From: Agrilutibacter niabensis
GTDB lineage: Bacteria > Pseudomonadota > Gammaproteobacteria > Xanthomonadales > Xanthomonadaceae
Length of the DNA: 64,000 nucleotides
Assembly (NCBI RefSeq): GCF_042657165.1
Contig: NZ_JBHSNJ010000005.1
Location: forward strand, 315,660 to 379,659
Direction: 5' to 3'
Positions 46,250-55,778 of this stretch are shown one piece after another. A program made the position numbers and the translations under genes. Position 1 is the first letter of the stretch; each line of letters starts with the position of its first letter. Below the pieces are notes generated by a model. The model was not told the DNA's origin. It did no database searches and saw only the letters and a program-made list of their open reading frames with translations.

Positions 46250-46849
46250 TCAGGGCGCGGCGTGCGGACCAGCCGTGCTACCGGCCAGTTTCGCGGTCAA
46301 CGCGTCGTTCTTGAAGAAGGTGTAGGACAACGTGATCGTCTTCACGTCGGCCGGCAGGTTGGGGTCGACGATGAAGCGCACGGGCATGTCGCGCGTCTCG
46401 CCGGCCTGCAGGGTCTGCGCGGTGAAGCAGAAGCATTCGGTCTTGCTGAAGTAGCCCGACGCGCGCGCCGGCGCCACCGATGGCACCGCGCTGCCGACGA
46501 TGGCGCGCGTGCTGGTGTTGACGGCCTTGTAGGTCGCCTCGTACTGCTCGCCAGGGCGCACGGTCATGGTCAGCTGGTTCGGGGCGAACTGCCACGGCAG
46601 CTTGGAGTTCACGCCGCCGTCGAACTGCACGGTGATCACGCGTTCGTCCGGAGCCGGCTTCGTCGCCGCCACGCCCTCGGCCGCGGTGCGTTCCAGGCGG
46701 ATTCCCAGAACCTTCTCGCAGGCGATGCGGTACAGCGGAATCAGGCTGAAACTGAAGCCGAAGGCGAGGATCGCCACCACGACCATCTTCCCGATGCCGC
46801 GGGTCGCCGGCTGGTTGGGAACAGCCTTGTCAGGAACGGGCGCGTTCAC
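46250..46849 (-). CDS. ctaG: Cytochrome c oxidase assembly protein CtaG (Cox11)
   Basis: Periplasmic copper-delivery factor for the Cu-B centre, anchored by one N-terminal helix, 199 residues. After the helix comes PLYRIACEKVLGI with the first conserved cysteine, then a beta-sandwich domain. KTECFCFTAQTL contains the copper-binding CFCF, which is diagnostic. MPVRFIVDPNLP follows and ITLSYTFFKN is near the C-terminus. The start is GTG at 46849, overlapping the stop of the 44-residue upstream gene as GTGA. Confidence 0.94.
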   Translation of the reverse strand: MNAPVPDKAVPNQPATRGIGKMVVVAILAFGFSFSLIPLYRIACEKVLGIRLERTAAEGVAATKPAPDERVITVQFDGGVNSKLPWQFAPNQLTMTVRPGEQYEATYKAVNTSTRAIVGSAVPSVAPARASGYFSKTECFCFTAQTLQAGETRDMPVRFIVDPNLPADVKTITLSYTFFKNDALTAKLAGSTAGPHAAP

Positions 46850-46980
46850 TTCGACAGCCCCACCAGGGCGATGAAGCCGACGTAGACCAGCACCGCGATC
46901 CCGCCGATCCACAGCGCCGTGCGGCGCGCGCGCTGGCGGCGCGCGGCGACGTCATTGGGGTTGTGGTTCGGCTGCGTCAT
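46846..46980 (-). CDS. Small membrane protein of the oxidase cluster
   Basis: A 44-residue ORF between ctaD and ctaG. It starts MTQPNHNPNDVAARRQRARR, a polar and strongly basic stretch, and then has a single hydrophobic helix, LWIGGIAVLVYVGFIALVGL, ending SK. The orientation would be N-terminus inside. Its TGA is the GTGA shared with the ctaG start, so it is translationally coupled to ctaG. Small one-helix oxidase assembly proteins occupy this position in other proteobacteria. Its expression is inferred from position and overlap, not proven. Confidence 0.75.
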   Translation of the reverse strand: MTQPNHNPNDVAARRQRARRTALWIGGIAVLVYVGFIALVGLSK

Positions 46981-47017
46981 GGTCGTGGCGGTGCCGGGCA
47001 AGCCCGGCACGGTCGTG

Positions 47018-48652
47018 TCAGTGCGTGATGTCGCCGTGGGCGAGGTCGCCGTCGCGGATCACCGGCGGCACGCTGAAGGTGTGGTGCGGCGCCGGGCTCG
47101 GCACGGTCCACTCCAGGCCACGGGCGCCTTCCCAGACGCGCGCCTCGGCCTTGGCGCCGTTACGCAGCGAGTGCCACAGGATGAAGCCCATCATGAACGG
47201 CGTGAGGAACATGCCGAACGCGCCGATCGAGCTCACCAGGTTCCAGTCCGCGAACACCACGTTGTAGTCCGGGATGCGGCGCGGCATGCCGGCCAGGCCC
47301 AGGAAGTGCTGCGGGAAGAACAGCAGGTTGACGAAGACCATCGACCACCAGAAGTGGAAATTCGCCATGCGCATGCTGTACATGCGGCCGGACCACTTCG
47401 GCCACCAGTAGTACACGCCGGCGATGATGCCGAACAGCGCGCCGGTCACCAGCACGTAGTGGAAGTGGGCGACGACGAAGTAGGTGTCGTGGTACTGGAA
47501 GTCCGCCGGTACGATCGCCAGCATCAGGCCCGAGAACCCGCCGATGGTGAACAGGATCACGAAGGCGATCGCCCACAGCATCGGCGGCTCGAAGCTGATC
47601 GAACCGCGCCACATGGTGGTGACCCAGTTGAACACCTTCACGCCGGTCGGCACCGCGATCAGCATCGTCGCGAACATGAAGTAGATCTCGCCACCGAGCG
47701 GCATGCCGACGGTGAACATGTGGTGTGCCCACACGATGAACGAAAGGAACGCGATCGAAGCGGTGGCGTACACCATCGCCTGGTAGCCGAACAGCGGCTT
47801 GCGGCTGAAGGTCGGGATGATCTCGGAAGCCACGCCGAAGGCGGGCAGGATCATGATGTAGACCTCGGGGTGCCCGAAGAACCAGAAGATGTGCTGGAAC
47901 ATCACCGGGTCGCCGCCGCCGGCCGCGTTGAAGAACGAAGTCGCGGCGTACTTGTCGGTGAGCAGCATGGTCACCGCACCGGCGAGCACCGGCATCACCG
48001 CGATCAGCAGGAACGCGGTGATCAGCCAGGTCCAGCAGAAGATCGGCATCTTCAGCAGGTCGATGCCCGGGGCGCGCATGTTGAGGATGGTGGCGATCAC
48101 GTTGATCGCGCCCATGATCGAACTGATGCCCATCATGTGGATGGCGAAGATCGCGAAGGCGACGTTGCTGCCGCCCTGCAGCGACAGCGGCGGATACAGG
48201 GTCCAGCCGCCTGCGGGCGCGCCGCCGTCCATGAACAGCGTCATCAGCAGCAGGGAGAAGGCGAACGGCAGGATCCAGAACGACCAGTTGTTCATGCGTG
48301 GCAGCGCCATGTCCGGCGCACCGATCTGCAGCGGAATCATCCAGTTGGCCAGGCCGACGAAAGCCGGCATCACGCCACCGAAGATCATGACCAGCGCATG
48401 CACGGTGGTCATCTGGTTGAAGAACTCGGGGCCGCCCGGCAACTGCAGGCCCGGCCTCATCAGCTCGTAGCGGATCAGCACCGACATGAAGGCGCCGATG
48501 ATGAACATGACAAAGCTGAAGATCAGGTACAGCGTGCCGATGTCCTTGTGGTTGGTCGAGAAGAACCAACGCTCGATGAAGCCCTGCTTGTGATCGTGGG
48601 CGTGGTCATCGTGGTGCACTTGCGGGTGCGCGGCTTCGTAATGCGTCGACAT
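47018..48652 (-). CDS. ctaD: Cytochrome c oxidase subunit I
   Basis: Catalytic subunit of the aa3 oxidase, 544 residues with twelve membrane helices. Heme a and heme a3/Cu-B histidines lie in TVHALVMIFGGVMPAF near residue 98, in IFWFFGHPEVYIMILPAFG near 280 (the His-Tyr region), and in VWAHHMFTVGMP near 330. DTYFVVAHFHYVLVTGA near 411 holds the heme ligands. FNWVTTMWRGSISFEPPML is also conserved. It lies downstream of coxB and upstream of the small ORF and ctaG. The reducing equivalents probably come from cytochrome c, such as the c4 gene in this window. Confidence 0.98.
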   Translation of the reverse strand: MSTHYEAAHPQVHHDDHAHDHKQGFIERWFFSTNHKDIGTLYLIFSFVMFIIGAFMSVLIRYELMRPGLQLPGGPEFFNQMTTVHALVMIFGGVMPAFVGLANWMIPLQIGAPDMALPRMNNWSFWILPFAFSLLLMTLFMDGGAPAGGWTLYPPLSLQGGSNVAFAIFAIHMMGISSIMGAINVIATILNMRAPGIDLLKMPIFCWTWLITAFLLIAVMPVLAGAVTMLLTDKYAATSFFNAAGGGDPVMFQHIFWFFGHPEVYIMILPAFGVASEIIPTFSRKPLFGYQAMVYATASIAFLSFIVWAHHMFTVGMPLGGEIYFMFATMLIAVPTGVKVFNWVTTMWRGSISFEPPMLWAIAFVILFTIGGFSGLMLAIVPADFQYHDTYFVVAHFHYVLVTGALFGIIAGVYYWWPKWSGRMYSMRMANFHFWWSMVFVNLLFFPQHFLGLAGMPRRIPDYNVVFADWNLVSSIGAFGMFLTPFMMGFILWHSLRNGAKAEARVWEGARGLEWTVPSPAPHHTFSVPPVIRDGDLAHGDITH

Positions 48653-48678
48653 GGTCGTGCCTCGGTAAATCGTTCGTA

Positions 48679-49665
48679 TCAGCCGGCAACCGCGGCGGCG
48701 GCGGGAGCGTCGGTGGCGGCGGGCGCGGCCTCAGCAGGCGCGGCTTCGGCAGGAGCAGCTTCGTCAGCTGCCGGCGCGGCTTCGGCAGGCGCAGCCGGCA
48801 CAGCGGGAGCCGCCGGCGCGTTCTTCGCCTTCTCGGCGGCGAGCCACGCGGCGTATTCGGCCTTCGGCAGCACGCGCACGACGATCGGCATGAAGCCGTG
48901 GTCCTTGCCGCACAGCTCGGCGCACTGGCCGCGATAGATGCCCGGCTTGCTGACGCTGGTCCAGGCTTCGTTGACGATGCCCGGGATCGCGTCCTGCTTC
49001 CAGCCCAGCGCCGGCACCCACCATGCGTGGATGACGTCGTCGGCCGTGATCACGAAGCGGACCTTGGTATCGGCCGGCAGCACCAGGGCGTTGTCGACGT
49101 CGAGCAGGTAGTTCGGGTGGTTGGCGGTGCGCGCATCCGCGTGGCTCTGGCGGATCTCGTCGCTCTTGCGGTCGAGGCGGCTGGTGAAGCTCACACCCTC
49201 GCCCAGGTACTCGTACTTCCACATCCACTGGTAGCCGGTGACCTTGACGGTCATCTGCGACTCGCGGGTGTCGTACATCTTGATCAGCTTGCTGGTGGCC
49301 GGGAACGCCATCAGCACCAGCAGCACGATCGGCACCACGGTCCAGATGATTTCCAGCTTGGTGCTGTGGGTGAAGTCCTTGTCCGGCACCGCGCCCTTGG
49401 AGTGGCGGAACCTGAACATGGCCACCGCCATGGCGCCGAACACCAGGACGCCGATGGCGACGCAGATCCACAGCGCCAGCATGTGCGCCGAGTAGGCGTT
49501 CATCGACTGGGCGGTGACGCCTTCGCCCATATTGAGCTGCCAGCGGTGCGGCGCGTTGGACCAGGTGTCGTTGGACTGCGCGAAGGAGAGCACCGGGGCG
49601 GCCATCGCGGCCACGCCCATTGCCCACTGTCCCGCGGTCCAAAGCTTGCTACGACCGGCTTTCAT
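48679..49665 (-). CDS. coxB: Cytochrome c oxidase subunit II
   Basis: Membrane-anchored subunit carrying the Cu-A electron-entry site, 328 residues. A leader is followed by two helices (about 60-85 and 105-130) with KLEIIWTVVPIVLLVLMAFP, then a cupredoxin domain. Cu-A ligands are in CAELCGKDHGFM (Cys248, Cys252, His256, Met259) and HAWWVPALGWKQDAIPG. TGYQWMWKYEYLGEGV is the aromatic electron-transfer segment. An alanine/proline/glutamate-rich tail of about 45 residues, with repeated EAAPA, ends the protein; such tails are common but variable. The ATG at 49665 gives the recognised N-terminus. This is the first gene of the oxidase cluster. Confidence 0.96.
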   Translation of the reverse strand: MKAGRSKLWTAGQWAMGVAAMAAPVLSFAQSNDTWSNAPHRWQLNMGEGVTAQSMNAYSAHMLALWICVAIGVLVFGAMAVAMFRFRHSKGAVPDKDFTHSTKLEIIWTVVPIVLLVLMAFPATSKLIKMYDTRESQMTVKVTGYQWMWKYEYLGEGVSFTSRLDRKSDEIRQSHADARTANHPNYLLDVDNALVLPADTKVRFVITADDVIHAWWVPALGWKQDAIPGIVNEAWTSVSKPGIYRGQCAELCGKDHGFMPIVVRVLPKAEYAAWLAAEKAKNAPAAPAVPAAPAEAAPAADEAAPAEAAPAEAAPAATDAPAAAAVAG

Positions 49666-50085
49666 CAGTTCGAGCCCCGAAAAGATCAGTTGATTCGTGT
49701 GTCGCTCCGCGGGCTGCCTCGATCGGCGCTGCTTCGGACCGCGAAGCAGCACCGGCTCCGGCGGGGAGCCGCGCGGAACAAGGTGGCTGGCGGGTTCGGA
49801 CCGAGGTGATCTTCAGACCGGTTCGGAGCGGAACCCATCACGCCGGAGGCTTGCCCCAACGGGCAACGGCTTCGCGGACGCTACGGAATAACCGTGAAAT
49901 GGTAGCGACCGGGCCGCGCCCGGGCAACCCGCCATTGCCGTCGAGTCCCGCTGGTTCAGCCGGCAAAACCGGCAAATCCCGCACAAAACGGGTGTTGCGT
50001 CATGACGATCTTTGCTGGCCAAGGGCGGCGCGGGCCGGCGGCGAAGCTCTAAACTATGCGGCTTCCCAACCGCAGCCGCGGGCCC
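49666..50085. other. Non-coding interval between coxB and putA
   Basis: A 420-base divergent intergenic stretch. It must hold the oxidase-cluster promoter (leftward) and the putA promoter (rightward). A TAAACT element at 50050-50055 is the only -10-like match close to putA. GC-rich inverted and near-direct repeats are present, for example two GGTTCGGA copies around 49793 and 49840, and a CCGGCAAAACCGGCAAA run near 49960. I see no convincing ORF or RNA gene in it. Confidence 0.5.
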
Positions 50086-53000
50086 ATGACCCCAGAATCC
50101 ACCGCCACCGCGCCGGCGGGCGTCGCACCGCCCACGCCGGAGCGCCTGATCAGCCCCGAACTTCCCGCCCCGCCGAGCGGCCCGCGCGCCGCGATCACCG
50201 CCGGCTGGGTCCGTGACGAGGCCGCCCACGTGCGCCACCTGCTCGAACTGGCGCGCCTCCCGGCAGAGGCCCACGCCCGCGCCCAGGCGACCGCCGCCGA
50301 CCTGGTCCGCCGCGTGCGCGCCCGCGCCCACGACCAGGGCGCGATCGAGGCCTTCATGCGCCAGTACGACCTGGGCAGCGAGGAAGGCGTGCTGCTGATG
50401 TGCGTGGCCGAGGCGCTGCTGCGCATCCCCGACCAGGACACCGCCGACAAGCTGATCCGCGACAAGCTCGGCGACGCGGACTGGAAGAAGCACATGGGCC
50501 AGTCCGACTCGGTGCTGGTGAACGCCTCCACCTGGGGCCTGATGCTCACCGGCCACCTCGTCGATCTCGCCGACGACACCAAGCGCGACGTGCACGGCGC
50601 CTTCAAGCGCCTGCTCGGCCGCGTCGGCGAACCGGTGATCCGCCTGGCCGTGCGCCAGGCGATGAAGATCATGGGCCACCAGTTCGTCATGGGCCGCACC
50701 ATCGGCGAGGCGCTGGCGCGATCGCTCAAGGGCGACAACGCCAACTACCGCTATTCGTTCGACATGCTCGGTGAAGGCGCACTGACCACCAAGGACGCGC
50801 TGCGCTACCTGCAGGCCTATCGCGATGCGATCCATGCGATCGGCAAGAGCGGCGACTACACCAAGCGCGAGGTCTTCGGCGTGCCGTCGATCTCGGTGAA
50901 GCTCTCGGCGCTGCATCCGCGCTACGAGCACGCCAAGCGCGAGCGCGTGCTCGCCGAACTCACCCCGCGCGTGCTGGAGCTGGCGCAGCTGGCCAGGTCC
51001 TATGGCATCGGCTTCACCATCGACGCCGAGGAATCCGACCGCCTCGAACTCTCGCTCGACGTCATCGCCGCCGCTTACGCGGACAAGTCGCTCGACGGCT
51101 GGGAAGGCTATGGCCTGGCCATCCAGGCCTACCAGAAGCGCGCGCCGGAGGTGATCGACTTCATTGCCGACCTCGCCCGCCGCCACGGCCGCCGCATCCC
51201 GGTGCGATTGGTCAAGGGCGCGTACTGGGACAGCGAAGTGAAACGCGCGCAGGTCGACGGCCAGCTCGGCTACCCGGTGTTCACTCGCAAACCGAACACC
51301 GACGTCAGCTACCTCGCCAACGCCCGCAAGATGCTAGAAGCCGGCGATGCGATCTACCCGATGTTCGCCACCCACAACGCGCAGACGATCGCGACGATCC
51401 ACCAGCGCGCGAAGTCGATGGGACGCGAGAAGCACTTCGAGTTCCAGAAGCTGCACGGCATGGGCGACGACCTCTACGCCGAAGTCATCCCGGCCGACCG
51501 CCTCGGCGTGCCCTGCCGCGTGTACGCACCGGTCGGCTCGCACGAGGACCTGTTGCCGTACCTGGTGCGCCGCCTGCTCGAGAACGGCGCCAACTCCAGC
51601 TTCGTCAACCGCATCACCGACGAGTCCATCGCCATCGATGACCTCGTCCACGATCCGGTCGAAACCGTTTCCGCATTCGAATCCATCGCGCATCCGCGCA
51701 TCCCGCAGCCGGTCGACCTGTATCGCAGCTACGGCATAGACAGGAGCAACTCCATGGGCGTGAACCTCGCCAACGACGATCAACTGCGCGCGCTGGCCGA
51801 ACAAGTGAACGCCGCCGTCAAACAGGATTGGCGCGCGACGCCGCTGGTGCCGGGCGCGAACGTCACCGGCCCGAACATCGCCGTTACCAACCCCGCCGAC
51901 CGCCGCGAGACCGTCGGCCAGTGGCAGGCCGCCGACAGCACCACCGTCGAAACCGCGCTGAAGAATGCCGTCGCCGCGCACGACGCCTGGAACACGATGC
52001 CGGCCGCCTCGCGCGCGACGATCCTCGAATATGCCGCCGAACTGCTCGAGCAGCGCACGCCGCAGTACCTCGCGCTGTGCACCAAGGAGGCCGGCAAGAC
52101 CATTCCCGACGGCGTCGCCGAAGTGCGCGAAGCCGTCGATTTCCTGCGCTACTACGCCGCGCAGGCGCGTGCGCTGTTCAAGCCCGAGGCGCTGCCTGGC
52201 CCGACCGGCGAATCCAACACGCTGCAGCTCGCGGGCCGTGGCGTGTTCGTGTGCATTTCGCCGTGGAACTTCCCGCTGGCGATCTTCCTCGGCCAGGTGG
52301 CCGCCGCGCTCGCCGCCGGCAACAGCGTGATCGCCAAGCCGGCCGAGCAGACCAACCTGATCGGCTACTACGCGGTGAAACTGCTGCACGAAGCCGGCGT
52401 GCCCGAAGCGGTAGTGCAGTTCCTGCCCGGCGACGGCGCCACCGTCGGTGCGGCGCTGACCCGGGATCCGCGCGTCGCCGGCGTCGCCTTCACCGGCTCC
52501 ACCGACACCGCGCGCGCGATCAACCGCGCGATGGCCGCGCGCGATGCCGCGATCGGCGTGCTGATCGCCGAGACCGGCGGCCAGAACGCGCTGATCGCCG
52601 ACTCCTCGTCGCTGCCGGAGCAGGTGGTGAAGGACGCGATCTCGTCGGCCTTCACCTCCGCCGGCCAGCGCTGCTCGGCCGCGCGCGTGCTGTTCGTGCA
52701 GGACGACATCGCCGACAAGGTCAGCAGCATGCTCGCCGGCGCGATGAACGAGCTGAAGGTCGGCGACCCCGGCCTGCTCTCGACCGACGTCGGTCCGGTG
52801 ATCGACGAGGATGCGCTGAGCATGCTCAAGGAACATGCCGCGCGCATGGACATCGAAGCGAAGAAGATCGGCGAAGTCGCACTCGATGCGGACGCCGCGC
52901 ACGGCAGCTTCTTCGCCCCGCGCGCCTACGCGATCGCGTCGATCGACGTGCTGCACAAGGAAATCTTCGGTCCGGTGTTGCACGTGGTCCGCTGGAAGTC

Positions 53001-53310
53001 CGACCAGCTCGACCAGGTGATCGATGCGATCAACGCCACCGGTTATGGCCTGACGCTCGGCATCCATTCGCGCATCGACGAAACGGTCGAGAAGATCTCC
53101 TCGCGGATCAAGGTCGGCAACTGCTACGTCAACCGCAACCAGATCGGCGCGGTCGTCGGCGTGCAGCCCTTCGGCGGCCAGAACCTGTCGGGCACCGGCC
53201 CCAAGGCCGGCGGCCCGCATTACCTGCCGCGCTTCACCACCGAGAAGACCATCACCGTCAACACCACCGCCGCCGGCGGCAATGCCTCGCTTCTCACCCT
53301 CGGCGACTGA
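50086..53310 (+). CDS. putA: Bifunctional proline dehydrogenase / glutamate-semialdehyde dehydrogenase
   Basis: Oxidises proline to glutamate in two steps, passing electrons to the quinone pool. The 1074 residues fit the short PutA type that lacks the N-terminal ribbon-helix-helix regulator domain. The FAD-dependent half (to about 540) shows SVKLSALHPRYEHAK, RIPVRLVKGAYWDSEVKRAQ, and LYAEVIPADRLGVPCRVYAP. The NAD-dependent half has CISPWNFPLAIFLGQVAAAL, IAETGGQNALIADSSSLPEQ and catalytic Cys863 in SAGQRCSAARV. The usual substrate channel arrangement is implied. The ATG at 50086 is preferred because TAAACT at 50050-50055 sits immediately before an upstream ATG at 50056, leaving no room for transcription to begin ahead of it. 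Confidence 0.95.
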   Translation: MTPESTATAPAGVAPPTPERLISPELPAPPSGPRAAITAGWVRDEAAHVRHLLELARLPAEAHARAQATAADLVRRVRARAHDQGAIEAFMRQYDLGSEEGVLLMCVAEALLRIPDQDTADKLIRDKLGDADWKKHMGQSDSVLVNASTWGLMLTGHLVDLADDTKRDVHGAFKRLLGRVGEPVIRLAVRQAMKIMGHQFVMGRTIGEALARSLKGDNANYRYSFDMLGEGALTTKDALRYLQAYRDAIHAIGKSGDYTKREVFGVPSISVKLSALHPRYEHAKRERVLAELTPRVLELAQLARSYGIGFTIDAEESDRLELSLDVIAAAYADKSLDGWEGYGLAIQAYQKRAPEVIDFIADLARRHGRRIPVRLVKGAYWDSEVKRAQVDGQLGYPVFTRKPNTDVSYLANARKMLEAGDAIYPMFATHNAQTIATIHQRAKSMGREKHFEFQKLHGMGDDLYAEVIPADRLGVPCRVYAPVGSHEDLLPYLVRRLLENGANSSFVNRITDESIAIDDLVHDPVETVSAFESIAHPRIPQPVDLYRSYGIDRSNSMGVNLANDDQLRALAEQVNAAVKQDWRATPLVPGANVTGPNIAVTNPADRRETVGQWQAADSTTVETALKNAVAAHDAWNTMPAASRATILEYAAELLEQRTPQYLALCTKEAGKTIPDGVAEVREAVDFLRYYAAQARALFKPEALPGPTGESNTLQLAGRGVFVCISPWNFPLAIFLGQVAAALAAGNSVIAKPAEQTNLIGYYAVKLLHEAGVPEAVVQFLPGDGATVGAALTRDPRVAGVAFTGSTDTARAINRAMAARDAAIGVLIAETGGQNALIADSSSLPEQVVKDAISSAFTSAGQRCSAARVLFVQDDIADKVSSMLAGAMNELKVGDPGLLSTDVGPVIDEDALSMLKEHAARMDIEAKKIGEVALDADAAHGSFFAPRAYAIASIDVLHKEIFGPVLHVVRWKSDQLDQVIDAINATGYGLTLGIHSRIDETVEKISSRIKVGNCYVNRNQIGAVVGVQPFGGQNLSGTGPKAGGPHYLPRFTTEKTITVNTTAAGGNASLLTLGD

Positions 53311-53347
53311 CGTCGGCAACCCGCGGCCCACCGCCGCGCTGCCCAAG

Positions 53348-53375
53348 AAAAAGCCCCGCCGGAGCGGGGCTTTTT
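53348..53375. terminator. Bidirectional terminator between putA and the FadL-like gene
   Basis: GCCCCGC at 53353-53359 pairs with GCGGGGC at 53364-53370, flanked by AAAAA on the left and TTTTT on the right. It can end transcription of both convergent genes. Confidence 0.95.
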
Positions 53376-53400
53376 CGTTACCGCGGTAGAGCGGCTTCGC

Positions 53401-54774
53401 TCAGAACTTGTACTGACCGGCGACGCCGAACAGGTTCGCGGACCCCTCGGCCTCACCGACCAGACGCGAGCCGCTGGACGAGACCACGTCGAGCTTCGGG
53501 TTGTCGACCTCGATGCGCTGGTAGGCGGCGTCGACGCTGAAGGCATCCGAGACCTGCCAGGTAAGGCCGATCGAGTACAGCTTGCGATCGTTGTCGGGCA
53601 GGCGCGGGGTGCGGGTTTCGTCGTTGGTCGGGGTTTCATCCTGGGCATAGCCGGCGCGCAGGGTGAAGGCCTCGCTCAGATCCCACTCGCCGCCCAGCGA
53701 CCAGAAATCGCTGTCGCTCCAGTCGAACTCTTCGGCGCCCAGCGAGGTGCCGTTGCTGCGGCGAACGTCCACCGTGCGCAGCGAATCCCAACCCGTCCGC
53801 TGCCAGTCGGCGAGCACGCGGATGTCGTCGTTGAAGTCGTAGCGCACGCTGATCGTGTCGATGGTCGGCGTGGTGAGGTTGGCGCCGCCGGGGCCGTCGG
53901 CGAATGCGGCCGCGCGCGGACCCAGGGCGGCCTGCACCGGGCCCGGCACGGTGAAGTCGAGATCGCCTTGGATTTCCTGGTCGATCTCGGAACGGTGCGA
54001 GTAACCGATGGTCAGCGCATCGATCGGCTGCCATTGCACGCCGGCGAGCCAGCCCATGCCGGTATCGTCGCCTTCCACGCGGATCGCGCCGTCAGCACCC
54101 TGCGGGTGGAACGGGAACGCCGGGTTGAAGCAGTTGAGCGGATTGCCCGAGCCCGCGCACAGGGCGGTACCGAAGTCGATCGCCTTGGTCAGGGTCGCGT
54201 CGGCGCGCTCGTAGATGAAGCCGGCGCCGACCGACAGGCGGTCATGCAACTTCACCGAAGCCGACAGGGTGAAATCGACGGTCTTCACTTCCGACTTCAG
54301 CGCATGGTAGCGGCCGACCCAGCCGTCTTCGTATTCGGTCTTCAGGCCGAACGGGGCGCCGATGCTGGCGCCGATGGTGAGGCCTTCCAGCGCGCCCGAC
54401 AGCGGGAACACCGCGGAGATGTTCGGCACCGGGGTGACGTCGCCGGCGTCACCGCCGTCGCCGCCGGTGAGGGCGGGGGCGGCCGGGCCGAAGGCCGAGG
54501 CGGCCGTGCCAGTGGCATTAACTTGGAAGCTGAGGTCGATCACGGTGACGTCGGCGCGCACGGTGGTCTTGTCGAAGCTCGACATCGCGGCCGGATTGCC
54601 GGTGACGGCGGTCGCGTCGTCATTGAAGACGGCGCTGCCGGCGTTGGAGCGGCCCAGATTCTTGACGCTGGCTTCGCGCAACTGGAAGCCGCTCGCGTGG
54701 GTCTGGCCCATCGCCAGCACGCCGGCGATGCCAAGCGCCAGCGCGCTGAGGTTGGAGCGATTTGCAAAATTCAT
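53401..54774 (-). CDS. FadL-family outer-membrane transport protein
   Basis: Outer-membrane barrel, 457 residues, of the FadL/TodX family, which lets long-chain fatty acids and other hydrophobic molecules cross. A signal peptide is followed by the mature N-terminus SGFQLREASVKNLGRSNAGS, then DDATAVTGNPAAMSSF, the hatch-type N-terminal signature. GAPFGLKTEYEDGWVGRYHA near residue 140 is also conserved. The protein ends NLFGVAGQYKF with a terminal phenylalanine as needed for barrel assembly. A TATAGT -10-like element lies on the minus strand at 54894-54899, about 120 bases upstream. No fatty-acid genes adjoin it. Confidence 0.92.
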   Translation of the reverse strand: MNFANRSNLSALALGIAGVLAMGQTHASGFQLREASVKNLGRSNAGSAVFNDDATAVTGNPAAMSSFDKTTVRADVTVIDLSFQVNATGTAASAFGPAAPALTGGDGGDAGDVTPVPNISAVFPLSGALEGLTIGASIGAPFGLKTEYEDGWVGRYHALKSEVKTVDFTLSASVKLHDRLSVGAGFIYERADATLTKAIDFGTALCAGSGNPLNCFNPAFPFHPQGADGAIRVEGDDTGMGWLAGVQWQPIDALTIGYSHRSEIDQEIQGDLDFTVPGPVQAALGPRAAAFADGPGGANLTTPTIDTISVRYDFNDDIRVLADWQRTGWDSLRTVDVRRSNGTSLGAEEFDWSDSDFWSLGGEWDLSEAFTLRAGYAQDETPTNDETRTPRLPDNDRKLYSIGLTWQVSDAFSVDAAYQRIEVDNPKLDVVSSSGSRLVGEAEGSANLFGVAGQYKF

Positions 54775-54987
54775 GTGTGTACTCTCTCCGATGGCTGCAA
54801 ATTTTTAGAGTCTTCTTCCTGGTCGTTGCGCGGCGCCGGTCGAACCTTTGCCGTCGCGCGCCGAGACCCCTCCCGACGTACGACACCGTATGCACTATAG
54901 CGTGGGCTTTAACCTGATGCTAACAACCTCCGGCCGCCGCCTGAAGCGGCCGCAACCGGAACCGGCACCCCCAGCCCGGCGGGCGGC

Positions 54988-55686
54988 ATGAGCGTGTTCG
55001 TGTCGCTGCCCTCCCGGCAGAAGGCCCCCCTGCGCTGGGCGGTGCCGTTGCTGTTCGTATTGCTGTGGGCGTGCTTCCTCGCCTTCACCGTGCTTCCCGA
55101 CCCACAGCAGCAGCGCCTGATGCTCAGCTGGGGCGCCCTGTCGGGCGGAATGGCCGCGCCGCCGGAATGGATGGCCTCGCTGCGCGACGGCCGCATCCTG
55201 CGCCTGTTCACCGCCCTGTTCCTGCACGCCGACTGGGCGCACCTGCTCGGCAACCTGGTGTTCCTGCTGATCTTTGGCCTGTCGGCGGAACGCGCGATGG
55301 GCCCGTGGCGGCTGCTGGCGCTGTTCCTGCTGGGCGGCGCGGTGGCCAACCTGGCCGCGGCGATCGCCATCGGCACGCCGGACCGCCTGATCATCGGCGC
55401 CAGCGGCGCGGTGTCGGCGCTGATCGGCGCCTACCTCGCGCTGTTCCCCGGCGCGAAACTCGGCGTGGTAGTGCCGCTGGGGCTATTCCTCCAGTTCGTG
55501 AAGGTGCCCGCGGCGCTGCTGATCGGCGTGTGGGCGCTGTTGCAACTGGTGTTCACCTTCATCGGCCCCGCCTTCGGCGCCGTGGCCTGGTCCGCACATC
55601 TGGCCGGCTTCGCCTTCGGCGGCGTGTTCGCCCTGATCGCGAAGGCTGGAATTGCGAGGCGGATGCGACGCAAGCGCGGATACTGA
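54988..55686 (+). CDS. Rhomboid-family intramembrane serine protease
   Basis: Cleaves single-pass membrane proteins within the bilayer. The 232-residue protein has six predicted helices. The sequence HADWAHLLGNLVFLLIFG gives the conserved HxxxN near residue 80; GASGAVSALIGAYLALFP carries catalytic Ser139; and AHLAGFAFGGVFAL the catalytic His204. ERAMGPWR precedes the third helix as usual. The ATG at 54988 is the first in the frame. Natural substrates in this organism cannot be predicted. A DUF1820 gene follows after 92 bases. Confidence 0.92.
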   Translation: MSVFVSLPSRQKAPLRWAVPLLFVLLWACFLAFTVLPDPQQQRLMLSWGALSGGMAAPPEWMASLRDGRILRLFTALFLHADWAHLLGNLVFLLIFGLSAERAMGPWRLLALFLLGGAVANLAAAIAIGTPDRLIIGASGAVSALIGAYLALFPGAKLGVVVPLGLFLQFVKVPAALLIGVWALLQLVFTFIGPAFGAVAWSAHLAGFAFGGVFALIAKAGIARRMRRKRGY

Positions 55687-55778
55687 CGCCAGGCCATCCT
55701 TGAGAAGCGTGGATGCGGCACCCATCGTGAAGGGGCTGCCGCGCCGGCGCGATACCCATCCACGCCAAGCATCGATCC

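Noticed and set aside
49702..49891. Short ORFs in the coxB-putA interval
   Set aside because: No ribosome site, biased composition, and position in a region needed for two divergent promoters.
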